Shown in pieces: positions 18,923 to 27,941 of a stretch of DNA of 64,000 nucleotides. The translations under genes and the position numbers were made by a program. Source of the stretch: Deltaproteobacteria bacterium (GTDB lineage: Bacteria; Myxococcota_A; UBA9160; UBA4427); assembly GCA_029261835.1 (NCBI GenBank), contig JAJDAO010000075.1, forward strand, positions 62,001-126,000, written 5' to 3'. Positions within the stretch are counted from its first letter, which is position 1, and the number at the start of each line of letters is the position of its first letter. The notes beneath the pieces were generated by a model, which was given only the letters and a program-made list of their open reading frames with translations, had not been told where the DNA came from and ran no database searches.

Positions 18923-20613
18923 CTGCAGGCGTGCTCCGCGGCGCGGAAGGCGAAGGCCATCGCCGGCCCGATCGTGCCACCCGCACCCGGGTAGCTGCGC
19001 CCCATCACCACGGCGGAGCAATTGCCCGCGGCGTAGAGCCCGGGGACGCAGCTGTCGTCGTGCTTCAGGACGCGTGCGTGGGTATCGGTACGTGGGCCGC
19101 CCTTGGTGCCGAGGTCGCCCGGATAGACCTTGACGGCATAGAACGGCGGGGTCTCGATGGGTGCGAGGTTGGGGTTCACCAGCTCCCTGGCGACGCTGTA
19201 GTAGCGGTCCTGAAGACTCTCACCGCGCCCGAAGTCCGGATCCTTTCCCTCTCGCGCGTGCTGATTGAAGCGGAGAAGCGTTTCGTGAAGGCCTTCGGGA
19301 TCGATCCCGAGCTTCTCCGCCAGCGCCTCGGTGGTCTCGGCCATCTCGAAGAAACTGCCCTGAAGCTCCCTCGGGAGCCTTCGATCCGGCCTGGCGTAGC
19401 CGGGTTGCATCGGGCCACACGGAAACCGCTTGCGGTAGGAAGCGTCGAAGATGAGATAGGCGGGGATAGCTGGCGACTCTTCAGAGTGTGCGCGATAGAT
19501 GCTCTTGCCGATATCGTTGTAGGGTGCCGCCTCATTCATGAATCGCCTGCCCGCCCGATTGACGATCAGGCTGTGGGGCAGGTGGTTCTCGAAGATCACG
19601 ATGTGTACGGGGTCCTCGTCACCCTCGACTCGCATCGTGGGGCACCACCAGGCTTCATCCAGGAAGTCGAAGCTTGCGCCGATGTTCTGGAGGATTCCCA
19701 ATGTGTCACCGGTGTTGCTCTCGCAGCCGGCCGACCACGCCGGACTGTTGGGAGTGGGTTGGTGCTCTCGGCGCAGCGCTTCACTTCGTTCGAAGCCGCC
19801 GGCGCCGAGCATCACGCCGCGCTTCGCTTCGATTCGCAGCAGTCCGCACTCATTCTCGACGACGGCGCCGACCACACGCCCTTCGGCTACGACGAGTTCG
19901 CGCAGGGGGGCATTGAGCCAGAGCGGGACCCCGCGGTCCATCAGCGATCGGTATAGACTGCCCGTGAGTGCACCGCCGAGCGAGAGCATGCGAGCACGCG
20001 GAAAGCGCGCGAATCGCGCTCTGAAATCGCTGTAGTACCGCGCCAGCGCGCCGAGCATGAAACCGATGGTTCGCGAGCCGCCCTCCAGCAGGTCCTTGGC
20101 CTCGGTGGCACGGATCGTGATGCGCCCGCCGAAAGCCAGCCGGTGGTGGGAAGACTTGCGCATTTGGTGCCATGCGTCGCCCAAGCTGAGTGCATCGAAG
20201 AGCACTGGCTCGCAGGAGCGTCCCCCAGCCTTGCCCCCGTCGAGCTCGGGGTAGTAGTCGGGATACTGGGGCAGGCATTCGAATCGGGTATGCGAATTCT
20301 CGGCCAGGTATTCCATCATGCGGGGTGCCGTCTCGACATAGCTCAGCAGCTTCTCGCGGCTGCTCCCCTCGGCGATCGCCTCGAGATAGCGGATCGCCTC
20401 CTCGGGCGAGTCGTCGAGTCCGAGCTCGCGCATGCCAGGGTTGTTCGGAACCCAGATCACTCCACCCGAAATGGCCGTATTCCCGCCGAAGAAGGGAGCC
20501 TTCTCAGCGATCAGCACGTCGGCGCCCAGATCGCGAGCGCGCAACGCGGCGGTCATCCCCGCTGCTCCGGAGCCGATGACGAGGAAGTCGACCGAATGGT
20601 CCCAGGATTCCAT
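18919..20613 (-). CDS. KstD-like FAD-dependent oxidoreductase
   Basis: A 564-residue flavoprotein of the fumarate-reductase/3-ketosteroid delta-1-dehydrogenase family. It has the N-terminal FAD motif VIGSGAAGMTAAL, the KstD-type GGNTAISGGVIWVPNN, and the C-terminal GLYAAGNCSAVVMGRSYPG plus GGTIGPAMAFAFRA, both close to KstD consensus. KstD enzymes introduce a 1,2 double bond in 3-ketosteroids; related members act on other ketones, so the substrate is inferred only. The ATG at 20613 follows a GAGGGT. It is monocistronic, convergent with rnfA, and upstream is a 195-bp gap shared with the MMPL gene end. Confidence 0.85.
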   Translation of the reverse strand: MESWDHSVDFLVIGSGAAGMTAALRARDLGADVLIAEKAPFFGGNTAISGGVIWVPNNPGMRELGLDDSPEEAIRYLEAIAEGSSREKLLSYVETAPRMMEYLAENSHTRFECLPQYPDYYPELDGGKAGGRSCEPVLFDALSLGDAWHQMRKSSHHRLAFGGRITIRATEAKDLLEGGSRTIGFMLGALARYYSDFRARFARFPRARMLSLGGALTGSLYRSLMDRGVPLWLNAPLRELVVAEGRVVGAVVENECGLLRIEAKRGVMLGAGGFERSEALRREHQPTPNSPAWSAGCESNTGDTLGILQNIGASFDFLDEAWWCPTMRVEGDEDPVHIVIFENHLPHSLIVNRAGRRFMNEAAPYNDIGKSIYRAHSEESPAIPAYLIFDASYRKRFPCGPMQPGYARPDRRLPRELQGSFFEMAETTEALAEKLGIDPEGLHETLLRFNQHAREGKDPDFGRGESLQDRYYSVARELVNPNLAPIETPPFYAVKVYPGDLGTKGGPRTDTHARVLKHDDSCVPGLYAAGNCSAVVMGRSYPGAGGTIGPAMAFAFRAAEHACS

Positions 20614-20808
20614 GCAATACCCTCATCGTATAGCGGAGCTGCGGAACGACTCGCCGGCTGGATGCTTCCGGCGGGCGAGTCCATCCGGCGCAGCGTCCTG
20701 ACTTTTTCACTACGCGTCAGGGCTGTCAAGGGCAGCCGCTCTAGATGATGGATCTCGAGTCGTCACCCGGGCTGGACGGCTGTAGCTGCCCGTCGCTCTT
20801 CTTCGCGC

Positions 20809-23223
20809 TCATCGTTGCCCTCGATCCAGCATGAGCACCATCAAGGCCGGAGCCAGCAGGGCATCGGCCAGGAAGGCGAGGATCAAAGTGATACCCGTCA
20901 ACAGGCCGAAGTAGAAGAGGTTCTCCATGCTGGCCAGCATGAAGATGAAGAAACCGCTGGAGAGGACGAGCGACGTGAAGAACAGAGCTTGGCCGGTACC
21001 CGCCATGGTCTGCTGGACTGCATTGCGGACATCGCCCGTCTGTTCGTGGTAGCGACGAAAGTTGTGCATGAAGTGAATCGTGTCGTCCACCGCGAGACCG
21101 AGCGCGATGCTTCCCACCAGAAGAGTGAAGGCGTCGAGCGGGATGCCGGCCCAGCCCATTATGCCGAGGGTGAAGACGATGGGGACGACGTTGGGGATCA
21201 TGCTGATCAGCCCCATGCCGAGTCGGCCGATCAATACAATCATCATCGGTGTGATGATGAGGAGAGCCAGCGCATAGGTCTTGGCCATGCTGCGCATAAC
21301 GGCATTGAATATGCGAGCCATGACTGCCATCAGCCCCGTGGTGGTGAAGTCTGCTCGCCCCGAGAGAATCTCTGAGATGCCCTCCTCCAATCGATCGAGG
21401 TAGGGCTCGTACTGAACCGAATCGACGAAGGGAAGCTGCATGGTGATGCGCGCCCGCGAGAACTGGCTGTCGACCAGGTCCTCGAGGTCGTCGGCGCCGC
21501 TGTTCTCGAAGAGTAGGAGCTCCTGGGCAATTAGATCACGTTCTGACGGGATGTCGTAAAACTCGCGGCGATTCTCGTTGAGGGCTTGGTGAATCTCCTT
21601 GAGGACATCGAGAATCGAAACGCTCTTGCCCACAACCACGTCACCCACCTGCAGCCGGTTGGCGAACCGCCTGAGCTCATCCATTCTCCGCAACAGAGCC
21701 GGGTCGTGCAGGCCGTTTTCTTCGCCGCTGTCGACCAGCACTTCGATGAACATGGTTCCGCCCAGCTTCTCATCGAGCACCGCGTTGGCCATTCGAAAGG
21801 GACTTTCTTCCGGAAACCATTCGAGCGGTGAGTGGGCGAACGCGATCTGCATACCTCCGAGCACGGCAATTGCGAAGAGCAGCGCACTGCTCGCCACGAT
21901 CGCGCCGGCATGGTCGACTCCGAAATCGCCCATGGCTACGACGATTCGCTGCGAGAGGACCATGTCAGTCGAACTCTCGCCGCCTCGAACTGTCTCACCG
22001 CTCGGGAAGATTGCGATCAAGGGCGGGAGCAGCAGCATCGTGAAAGCGAATGCGTTCATCACGCCGAGCGGCGCCACGATGCCGAAGTCGGCCACTGGGC
22101 CGATCTCGGCTGCGACGAAGGAGAGCAGACCCCCGGCTGTGGTGAGGTTCGTCATTAGAATGGCGAGCCCCGAATGGCCGAGGGCGAAGGCGAGCGCCTG
22201 CTGCTTGTCGTCGCCTCGTCTGCGGGCCTGAAAGAATATGGCGAAGATGTGGACGGAGTTCCCCACCCCGATCGCGATGAGGAGTGAGGGCATGATCTGT
22301 GTGGGGAGGTTGATCGAGATATCGAAGATCGCCATCGCCCCCAGCGTGCTCAGCATGGCGAGGAACGACACGAGCAGTGGCAGGCAGATGCTGACCAGGC
22401 GCCGGAACAGCAGTCCCAGGAAGAGACCGATGGCCAGGATCGAAAGGCCGGTGAAGCGCAAGAGATCCGTCTCCATCGCCCGCTGCAGGTGCACCATCAT
22501 GGCGGGTGAGCCCGCCATGTGGATCTCGAAGCCGCGTGCCCGATGGCGCGCAATGATCTGGTCCAAGGCCGTGACGATCTCGCGGTTCTCGGCGCCGGTG
22601 AGGAAGGGCGGGCGAGTGTCGGGCGGCTGCCCATTCGCGCCCGGCTGGTCGAAGCCAGTGAGTTCGTCGTGCTGAAGTCCCGCGGAGGAATAAGTGTCGG
22701 TCTCGATGACAATGGATGTGAGGCTGCCATCTGCAGCGATCAGGAGGTCCCGGTAGAATGCGTTGCTGAGAGCGCGCTGCTCGAGCAGATCGAGTGCTCT
22801 CGCGTCTTCGGGCCAGCTCTCCAGGAGGTCTTCGACGATGAGCTCGTCGTCTTCACCGCGAGTGCTGCGGGCATTGAGCAGGCTGGTCACGCTCTCCAGC
22901 TTGGGAACGTTTGCCTCGATTTCGCGATGCAGCGCCTCCAGCTTCTTAAGGAAGCGGGCGTCGAATATCTTCGGCGATACGACAGCGAGAAGAATCTTCT
23001 CGTCTCGGCCGAATTGGCTGCGGAAGGCGTCATAGCGGAGGCGGATCGGGTCGTCTTCTTCGAGAAAGCCTTCTGTGGAAGTGTCGATTTCAACGCGATA
23101 GACCTGCGAGCAGAGTGCTGCCGCAGACAGCAGGCTGAGAGTGAGAATCAACCAGGCGTGGCGGTAGCAGAAGTGTCCCCAGGCGGCAAAGCCAGATTCA
23201 ACTCGGTCGCGAAGAGTCGTCAT
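20809..23223 (-). CDS. MMPL/RND-superfamily exporter
   Basis: An 804-residue polytopic exporter with the two-half RND layout. Each half has one helix, a large extracytoplasmic loop and a block of helices. The Asp-containing helices read GVGNSVHIFAIF in the first half and LGLAVDDTIHFMHNFRRYH in the second, typical of HAE-3/MMPL families that move lipids or hopanoid-like molecules. The frame opens at 23337, but the ATG at 23223 fits better: AGGA lies upstream and the first helix (HAWLILTLSLLSAAAL) follows about 20 residues later. No adaptor is adjacent. Substrate unknown. Confidence 0.85.
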   Translation of the reverse strand: MTTLRDRVESGFAAWGHFCYRHAWLILTLSLLSAAALCSQVYRVEIDTSTEGFLEEDDPIRLRYDAFRSQFGRDEKILLAVVSPKIFDARFLKKLEALHREIEANVPKLESVTSLLNARSTRGEDDELIVEDLLESWPEDARALDLLEQRALSNAFYRDLLIAADGSLTSIVIETDTYSSAGLQHDELTGFDQPGANGQPPDTRPPFLTGAENREIVTALDQIIARHRARGFEIHMAGSPAMMVHLQRAMETDLLRFTGLSILAIGLFLGLLFRRLVSICLPLLVSFLAMLSTLGAMAIFDISINLPTQIMPSLLIAIGVGNSVHIFAIFFQARRRGDDKQQALAFALGHSGLAILMTNLTTAGGLLSFVAAEIGPVADFGIVAPLGVMNAFAFTMLLLPPLIAIFPSGETVRGGESSTDMVLSQRIVVAMGDFGVDHAGAIVASSALLFAIAVLGGMQIAFAHSPLEWFPEESPFRMANAVLDEKLGGTMFIEVLVDSGEENGLHDPALLRRMDELRRFANRLQVGDVVVGKSVSILDVLKEIHQALNENRREFYDIPSERDLIAQELLLFENSGADDLEDLVDSQFSRARITMQLPFVDSVQYEPYLDRLEEGISEILSGRADFTTTGLMAVMARIFNAVMRSMAKTYALALLIITPMMIVLIGRLGMGLISMIPNVVPIVFTLGIMGWAGIPLDAFTLLVGSIALGLAVDDTIHFMHNFRRYHEQTGDVRNAVQQTMAGTGQALFFTSLVLSSGFFIFMLASMENLFYFGLLTGITLILAFLADALLAPALMVLMLDRGQR

Positions 23224-23389
23224 CACGCCGGATCCTGAAGGCGGCGGCTTATCGCTTCCCAAGGTCAGCACGGATCCGGCAGTCCCTTCTCCACTTCTCG
23301 GGTGACAGCACTGTCGCACATCTGCGGTAGCTGACAACGCCCGATTCGAAGACGTGGAATCGCATCGGAGCTTGCGTGAATGATCTCGA

Positions 23390-24307
23390 CTAGAAGTCAG
23401 CGGCCGTGGGCAGGACTATGGGGCGGGAAATCGAGTGGCGTCCGTCCGCGAGCTCGTGCGTGACGTAGATCGCGTCAGGTGGCTCGGGCGGTGGCAGCGA
23501 GAGAGACAGGGCGTTCTCGCCGGCCGAGCGGCGCTCGCTGAGGTTGATTCGCCGCAGTATCTCTCCGTACTCGCCATGCAGTGTGAGGCTCCCCTCGTGG
23601 ATAACCGGGAAGAGACGTACGTCCAGCGCGCCGCTCTCGCCCATGTCGATCTCGACCAGCGGCGGGGGGATCTCGGGCGTACGCAGCTCGAGTGGGGAGG
23701 GGATGCGAGCATCGGCGCCGACGGGCGTCACGACCAGCGAGAGGCCGCGGGTGGGCACCGGAAGCTGTCCGAAGCTGAAACGCTCGTCGGCCGTGCTCAG
23801 TGTCTCGCCCAGGAGCCGGGGCTGCCCTGCGACCAACTGCCAGAGACGAAGCGCACGCGGACCCAGCGGATCTCGTCCCGTCACATCGGTCGAGATCGAG
23901 CCGGGTGCAACCGCCAGCGAATCGAGTTGGGGCCACATGGTGAAGTGCTCTCGGCCGCGGCCGGCCTGTTGAGCACCGCGACTGGCCTGTTGAGCCCCGC
24001 GGCGGGCCCGTGGAGAGCCGCTGTTGGCGTCGCTTTGCGAATGGCCGAGCGCCTCGCCGTGCGAGTTTCGCGTGTCGCCTGCCGCCATGCCGGCGAGGCC
24101 AGCTGGCACCGAGTGACGCTGTCGTGCTCCCCGGCTCGCTTCACGCGAGCTCGCTGCTTGCGACATCGGCCGGAGGTCTCGCTGCTGGCCGTCGCGCAGG
24201 TTCAGCACTCGCCCGTCCGGAGTCGGGACGAGCCCGCTCTGGCCGCCGGCGAGCAGGCCGGCAACGCAGCAGGCAAAGAGGATCAGGGCTCGATGCGAAC
24301 GCCACAT
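23390..24307 (-). CDS. Secreted protein of unknown function, last gene of B12-riboswitch operon
   Basis: A 305-residue protein with an N-terminal signal peptide (SHRALILFACCVAGLLAGG), a low-complexity Arg/Ala/Gln region (~45-115) that includes two RGAQQA repeats (21-bp tandem copies at 23963-24004), and a C-terminal domain with beta-strand-like segments ending in a Pro-rich stretch. I do not recognise a family. The ATG at 24307 has GGAGGGG upstream and overlaps the end of the beta-propeller-like gene by 25 bp, so it is probably co-transcribed with it. An alternative upstream start at 24541 would lie inside the neighbouring gene and is rejected. Confidence 0.7.
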   Translation of the reverse strand: MWRSHRALILFACCVAGLLAGGQSGLVPTPDGRVLNLRDGQQRDLRPMSQAASSREASRGARQRHSVPAGLAGMAAGDTRNSHGEALGHSQSDANSGSPRARRGAQQASRGAQQAGRGREHFTMWPQLDSLAVAPGSISTDVTGRDPLGPRALRLWQLVAGQPRLLGETLSTADERFSFGQLPVPTRGLSLVVTPVGADARIPSPLELRTPEIPPPLVEIDMGESGALDVRLFPVIHEGSLTLHGEYGEILRRINLSERRSAGENALSLSLPPPEPPDAIYVTHELADGRHSISRPIVLPTAADF

Positions 24308-25914
24308 AGCTGCCCCTCCGGTTCGCTGGCAATGAAGAAGACATCGGGGCCGCTGTAGTCGATGCCAGGACGACCGGAGCGAACTCGGACCATGCCCGGC
24401 GCGCTCAAGCGGCCGAAGTTTCCCTTGGTCTTCGGAGCCAGGACGGTCGCGACGCGCTGCACGAGGAAGCGCTCCCGCGAGACGGGCGGCGCGCCCACTC
24501 CGTCGAGGTCGATCTCCACGACCGTGAGCGTGCCGTCGCACCAGTCGGTCGCATAGGCGAGCTGTCCATCTGAGTTGAAGCTGACATGGGTCTGCCCCTC
24601 GCAGTCTTGGGCCGGCGGGCCGCTGTTGAGGTGGGGGATCTCGAAGGGATGCTCCGCATCGAAGATCCGCGCGTCCGCGAAGCCCGAGACCGAGCCGTCG
24701 AGAACGATCGGTTCGTCGCGTGGCAAGTAGAGCGCCGGGTCGTCGAGGGGAGCGAGGTCGATGGCGTAGAGGCGGCGCTGCTTGGCGGCACCGAGCAGCG
24801 CGACGCGGCCGCTCGGATCGATTGCGAGCGTGCCGAAGGAAGGCGCGGCCAGGCCGAGCGGGATGGTGGCGACCTGTCGCAGGTTCTCGGCGTCGATCAC
24901 GTCGACCGCAGCGGCGGTCAGGATGCCGTCGCTTCCCGAGTCCAGTGAGATGGCTCCGGTCTGGCTGACCAAGATGAGTTCGCGACCCTGAGCGTTGACG
25001 TGGCGTGTCAGTGCTGTCGGATTGAAGGCCGTTGTGAAAATTACCGGAGCGGCAACCTCCGGACGCACAATCGGCGAGGCGCCGCTCGTGTCGAACTCAT
25101 ACACCAGGATCGTGCCGGGGTAGTAGCGGGCACCGGACTTCTTGTTCGATGTTGCGATGAAGAGTCGTCCGGCCGCCAGCGCCTTGCCCGCAGTGAACTT
25201 GGTGAAATAGCCAGGCGTGTCGGGATCGCATCGCGAATCCGGAGCGATCGCGCCATCCAGCGAATCGACCGGCACTGGCGGATAGACACAGGTGCGCGTC
25301 GAGAGCGCGGTGCGTAGAGCGCTCGTGCCCTCGGGTGGAAGTAGCGGGTGGTCCGTGGCCCGGTAGGCTCCGCTGCTGCTCGGGTTCTCCACCAACAGGG
25401 CCGTGAGAGATCCGCTGAGTGGATCGAAGAACATCACCTCCTCGTAGCTGCTCGCGCTCACCAGCGCCAGATCGTCTGAGACGACACCCACTTCGCCCGG
25501 GACCGGCTGAACCTCGCAGCCGGGATTGCCGGGCGGACAGAATTGCAGTTCTCGGTGTCTCACTGCGTCGTCAAGCCCGTCGCCGTCGCTATCGAGCGGA
25601 AGCGGGGGGATCACCTGTGGACTCAGGATGGGAGGGGGGGCGGAGGAGAGATCGAAGGCCAGCAGCGCGGGCGGGTTGAACTGCATGACGACGGCCGAGG
25701 TGCCATCCGGGAGCAGCGCGAAGCCGGAGGGGTATTCGCCCACCACGGGAGTGCAGCGCGGGTCGGTTCTGATGGTACGAATCTCCGGGGCCGAGTCGCC
25801 AAAGCCGTCACCCTCGCAGACGCCCGCAAGGAGCAGCGGCGACACAATCAAGAGCGGTATCAACAACTCTTGGCCGAGCGCCTTGCTTGATCGGGTGTCT
25901 CTTGATCTCACCAT
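24283..25914 (-). CDS. Secreted beta-propeller-like protein, candidate BtuG-type cobalamin-binding partner
   Basis: A 543-residue exported protein. An N-terminal hydrophobic segment ends in LLLAGVCEGDG; the Cys follows Val, so a lipoprotein signal is not canonical. The body has repeated strand-turn patterns typical of WD/YVTN-like beta-propellers (PSGFALLPDGTSAVVM, GTLAIDPSGRVALLGA, THVSFNSDGQLAYATDW) and many Asp/Gly turns (LDSDGDGLDDA). In Bacteroides, BtuG is a surface beta-propeller that binds B12 and caps BtuB. The position here, overlapping the BtuB-like gene by 7 bp under a B12 riboswitch, suggests an analogous role; sequence homology to BtuG is not shown. Confidence 0.72.
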   Translation of the reverse strand: MVRSRDTRSSKALGQELLIPLLIVSPLLLAGVCEGDGFGDSAPEIRTIRTDPRCTPVVGEYPSGFALLPDGTSAVVMQFNPPALLAFDLSSAPPPILSPQVIPPLPLDSDGDGLDDAVRHRELQFCPPGNPGCEVQPVPGEVGVVSDDLALVSASSYEEVMFFDPLSGSLTALLVENPSSSGAYRATDHPLLPPEGTSALRTALSTRTCVYPPVPVDSLDGAIAPDSRCDPDTPGYFTKFTAGKALAAGRLFIATSNKKSGARYYPGTILVYEFDTSGASPIVRPEVAAPVIFTTAFNPTALTRHVNAQGRELILVSQTGAISLDSGSDGILTAAAVDVIDAENLRQVATIPLGLAAPSFGTLAIDPSGRVALLGAAKQRRLYAIDLAPLDDPALYLPRDEPIVLDGSVSGFADARIFDAEHPFEIPHLNSGPPAQDCEGQTHVSFNSDGQLAYATDWCDGTLTVVEIDLDGVGAPPVSRERFLVQRVATVLAPKTKGNFGRLSAPGMVRVRSGRPGIDYSGPDVFFIASEPEGQLCGVRIEP

Positions 25915-27926
25915 TCCACCTCCAGCCCCAGGTGGCCGTTGCGGCCTGGCTGAGGGAAGTAGAGGCCGTCGAGGACGGCGACGTCCCCGATATTGTTGAG
26001 CTGGACGAAGAGCCAGAGCTTCGTCAGCCGGCGATCGAGCCCGAGCATCGAGAGATGGACCAGATCGACTGCTGCGTTGGCGTTCCAGACGCTTCGTGCC
26101 GGCAAGATGCTGCTTCCGTTTGCCGCGGTCGGGATCTCACTGGTGTGTTGCAGCTCGGCGACGAGCTTCCATGCTTGGCCTCGACCCAGCTCGGCTCGAA
26201 AGTTCGTCTCGCTCTCGGCGCGGCCGACGAGCGGGGCTCCAGTGTTGGAGCCCGTTGCCGTCAGGCCGGTGCGGTTGGCGGAGAGGGTCAGATACGTCGT
26301 GAGCGAAAGCGAGAGGCCGACCTCGTAGCCCTGAATCTGAACCTCCCCGGTGTTGACCGGCATGACCTTGTTGGGGCTGACCTGCATCCACACGATCGAC
26401 TCGTTGATCTGTTGGTGGAAGAAGCCGCCGGAAAGTCGTGCATTGCGGATCGGTCCGACGCGGGCGAAGACGAGCTCGAGTCCGACATCGGCGTTGCGTG
26501 CGGATTCGGCGCTGAGGTTCGGGTCCCCCTCGATGAACCCCTTGTCGGGATAGAAGAGCTCGTCGAAGCTCGGCGTGCGAAACGACTTCTCGATATTGCT
26601 CTTGAGCCGAATCCAGCGTAGCGGCGAGATCACCGCGCCGAGACTGGGGAGCCAGGTGGCCCCGAAGCCCTGGGTCCAGTCGAGTCGTAGAGCGGGTACG
26701 ATCGTCAGCCATTCGTCGAAGAAGCGGGCATCCTCAGCCAGCATCACGCCCGTAGTCGTTCGTCCGCGATTGTCCCAGCCGTCCGCGTAGAGGGAGTCAC
26801 GCCGGGCCGTGAGCTTGAGTGAGAGCCGGTGATCGGCAGCCAATAGCTCTCTGCGCCAGTGGCTGGAGGCCGAGATCCCAAACGTGGAGACGCGGGTCAG
26901 GGTGTCCGTCGGCTCGTCGTCCTCCTGCTCGCCCGGATTCCGATAGTGATCGCGTTGATAGCGATGGTAGGCCGAGAACAGGATCTCATCGCCGAGACGG
27001 CCTCGATCGGAGGTGCTCCAGTCGAGCTGCGCCAGGTTGTGTGTGTTGCGCCCGTGTGCCTCGAGATCCTGGCCGCCCGTGATGCCCGATCCCGAGGCGA
27101 GCCCGGGCTCGCCGTGGCTCGAGTAGGTGACGTAGTTCCGGAAGCGCAGGTGAGTCCCCCCGGTGATGTCACCGCCCAGGCTCAATGAGGCGGAGTGCCG
27201 CTCTCGCCGATTGTTGACCCGCTTGATCACCGGTGGTCCCGGCAAGGTCGTCTGGCCGAAGACGGGACGCGCGAAGCTGTAGTCGCCTTCGGTGGTGAAG
27301 CCGCAGTATCCCGCTGCGTACTCGAGCGGCCCGGCGCGGGCGCTGCGGAATGTCGATGCCTGCCAGGTGCCGAAGGCCCCGCCGCTCGCACTGGCTCGGT
27401 TGACTGGTTCGACACCCGGTCTGCGTGTTACGAGGTTGACTATGCCTCCCATGGCGCCGCTGCCCTCTCGCACCGCACCGCCACCGCGGGAGACTTCCAC
27501 CGTGTCGATCAGTCCCAGGCAGACCTGCGAAAGATCGACCTTGCCCGAGAGCACGCTATTGATCGGCACACCGTCCAGCAGCACAGCGACCTGGGAGGAC
27601 GTGGAGCCCCGAATCGAGACCTCGGCGGCCTCACCGGGGCCGCCGAAGCGGCGGATTTGGACGCCCGTCTGGGCCGCGAGCAGATCCTCGACGCTCTTGC
27701 GCTCGGCCTCGTAGTCCGCCGTGGCGATCACGCTGCCAAAGGCCGACGGGTCACTCTCGAGTCGACCCAGGCGGAAGCCACGAATCACGATCTCCTCGAC
27801 ATCCGCCGCCTCGTTCTCGTTGCCGCCGGTATCCGAGCGCACGGGGGCGGCTGTCGGCTGTTGGCCGACAGCCGCCTGCGCGGCGAGCAGTGAGATCACC
27901 GCGCCGATGATCGCCAGTGTTCGCAC
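25908..27926 (-). CDS. btuB: TonB-dependent outer-membrane receptor, BtuB-like (cobalamin)
   Basis: A 672-residue receptor. It has a signal peptide (LAIIGAVISLLAAQAAVGQ), a TonB box-like VEEIVIRG, a plug domain (~50-165) with EVSIRGSTSSQVAVLLDGVPIN and SGAMGGIVNLVTRR, and a beta-barrel ending in the terminal aromatic GLEVEW. Cobalamin as substrate is inferred from the upstream cobalamin riboswitch and BtuB-like length and plug. The start is a GTG at 27926, giving a proper signal peptide; it begins 16 bp after the PEP-CTERM gene stop. Confidence 0.85.
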   Translation of the reverse strand: MRTLAIIGAVISLLAAQAAVGQQPTAAPVRSDTGGNENEAADVEEIVIRGFRLGRLESDPSAFGSVIATADYEAERKSVEDLLAAQTGVQIRRFGGPGEAAEVSIRGSTSSQVAVLLDGVPINSVLSGKVDLSQVCLGLIDTVEVSRGGGAVREGSGAMGGIVNLVTRRPGVEPVNRASASGGAFGTWQASTFRSARAGPLEYAAGYCGFTTEGDYSFARPVFGQTTLPGPPVIKRVNNRRERHSASLSLGGDITGGTHLRFRNYVTYSSHGEPGLASGSGITGGQDLEAHGRNTHNLAQLDWSTSDRGRLGDEILFSAYHRYQRDHYRNPGEQEDDEPTDTLTRVSTFGISASSHWRRELLAADHRLSLKLTARRDSLYADGWDNRGRTTTGVMLAEDARFFDEWLTIVPALRLDWTQGFGATWLPSLGAVISPLRWIRLKSNIEKSFRTPSFDELFYPDKGFIEGDPNLSAESARNADVGLELVFARVGPIRNARLSGGFFHQQINESIVWMQVSPNKVMPVNTGEVQIQGYEVGLSLSLTTYLTLSANRTGLTATGSNTGAPLVGRAESETNFRAELGRGQAWKLVAELQHTSEIPTAANGSSILPARSVWNANAAVDLVHLSMLGLDRRLTKLWLFVQLNNIGDVAVLDGLYFPQPGRNGHLGLEVEW

Positions 27927-27941
27927 GGTCGGAACAGGCTC

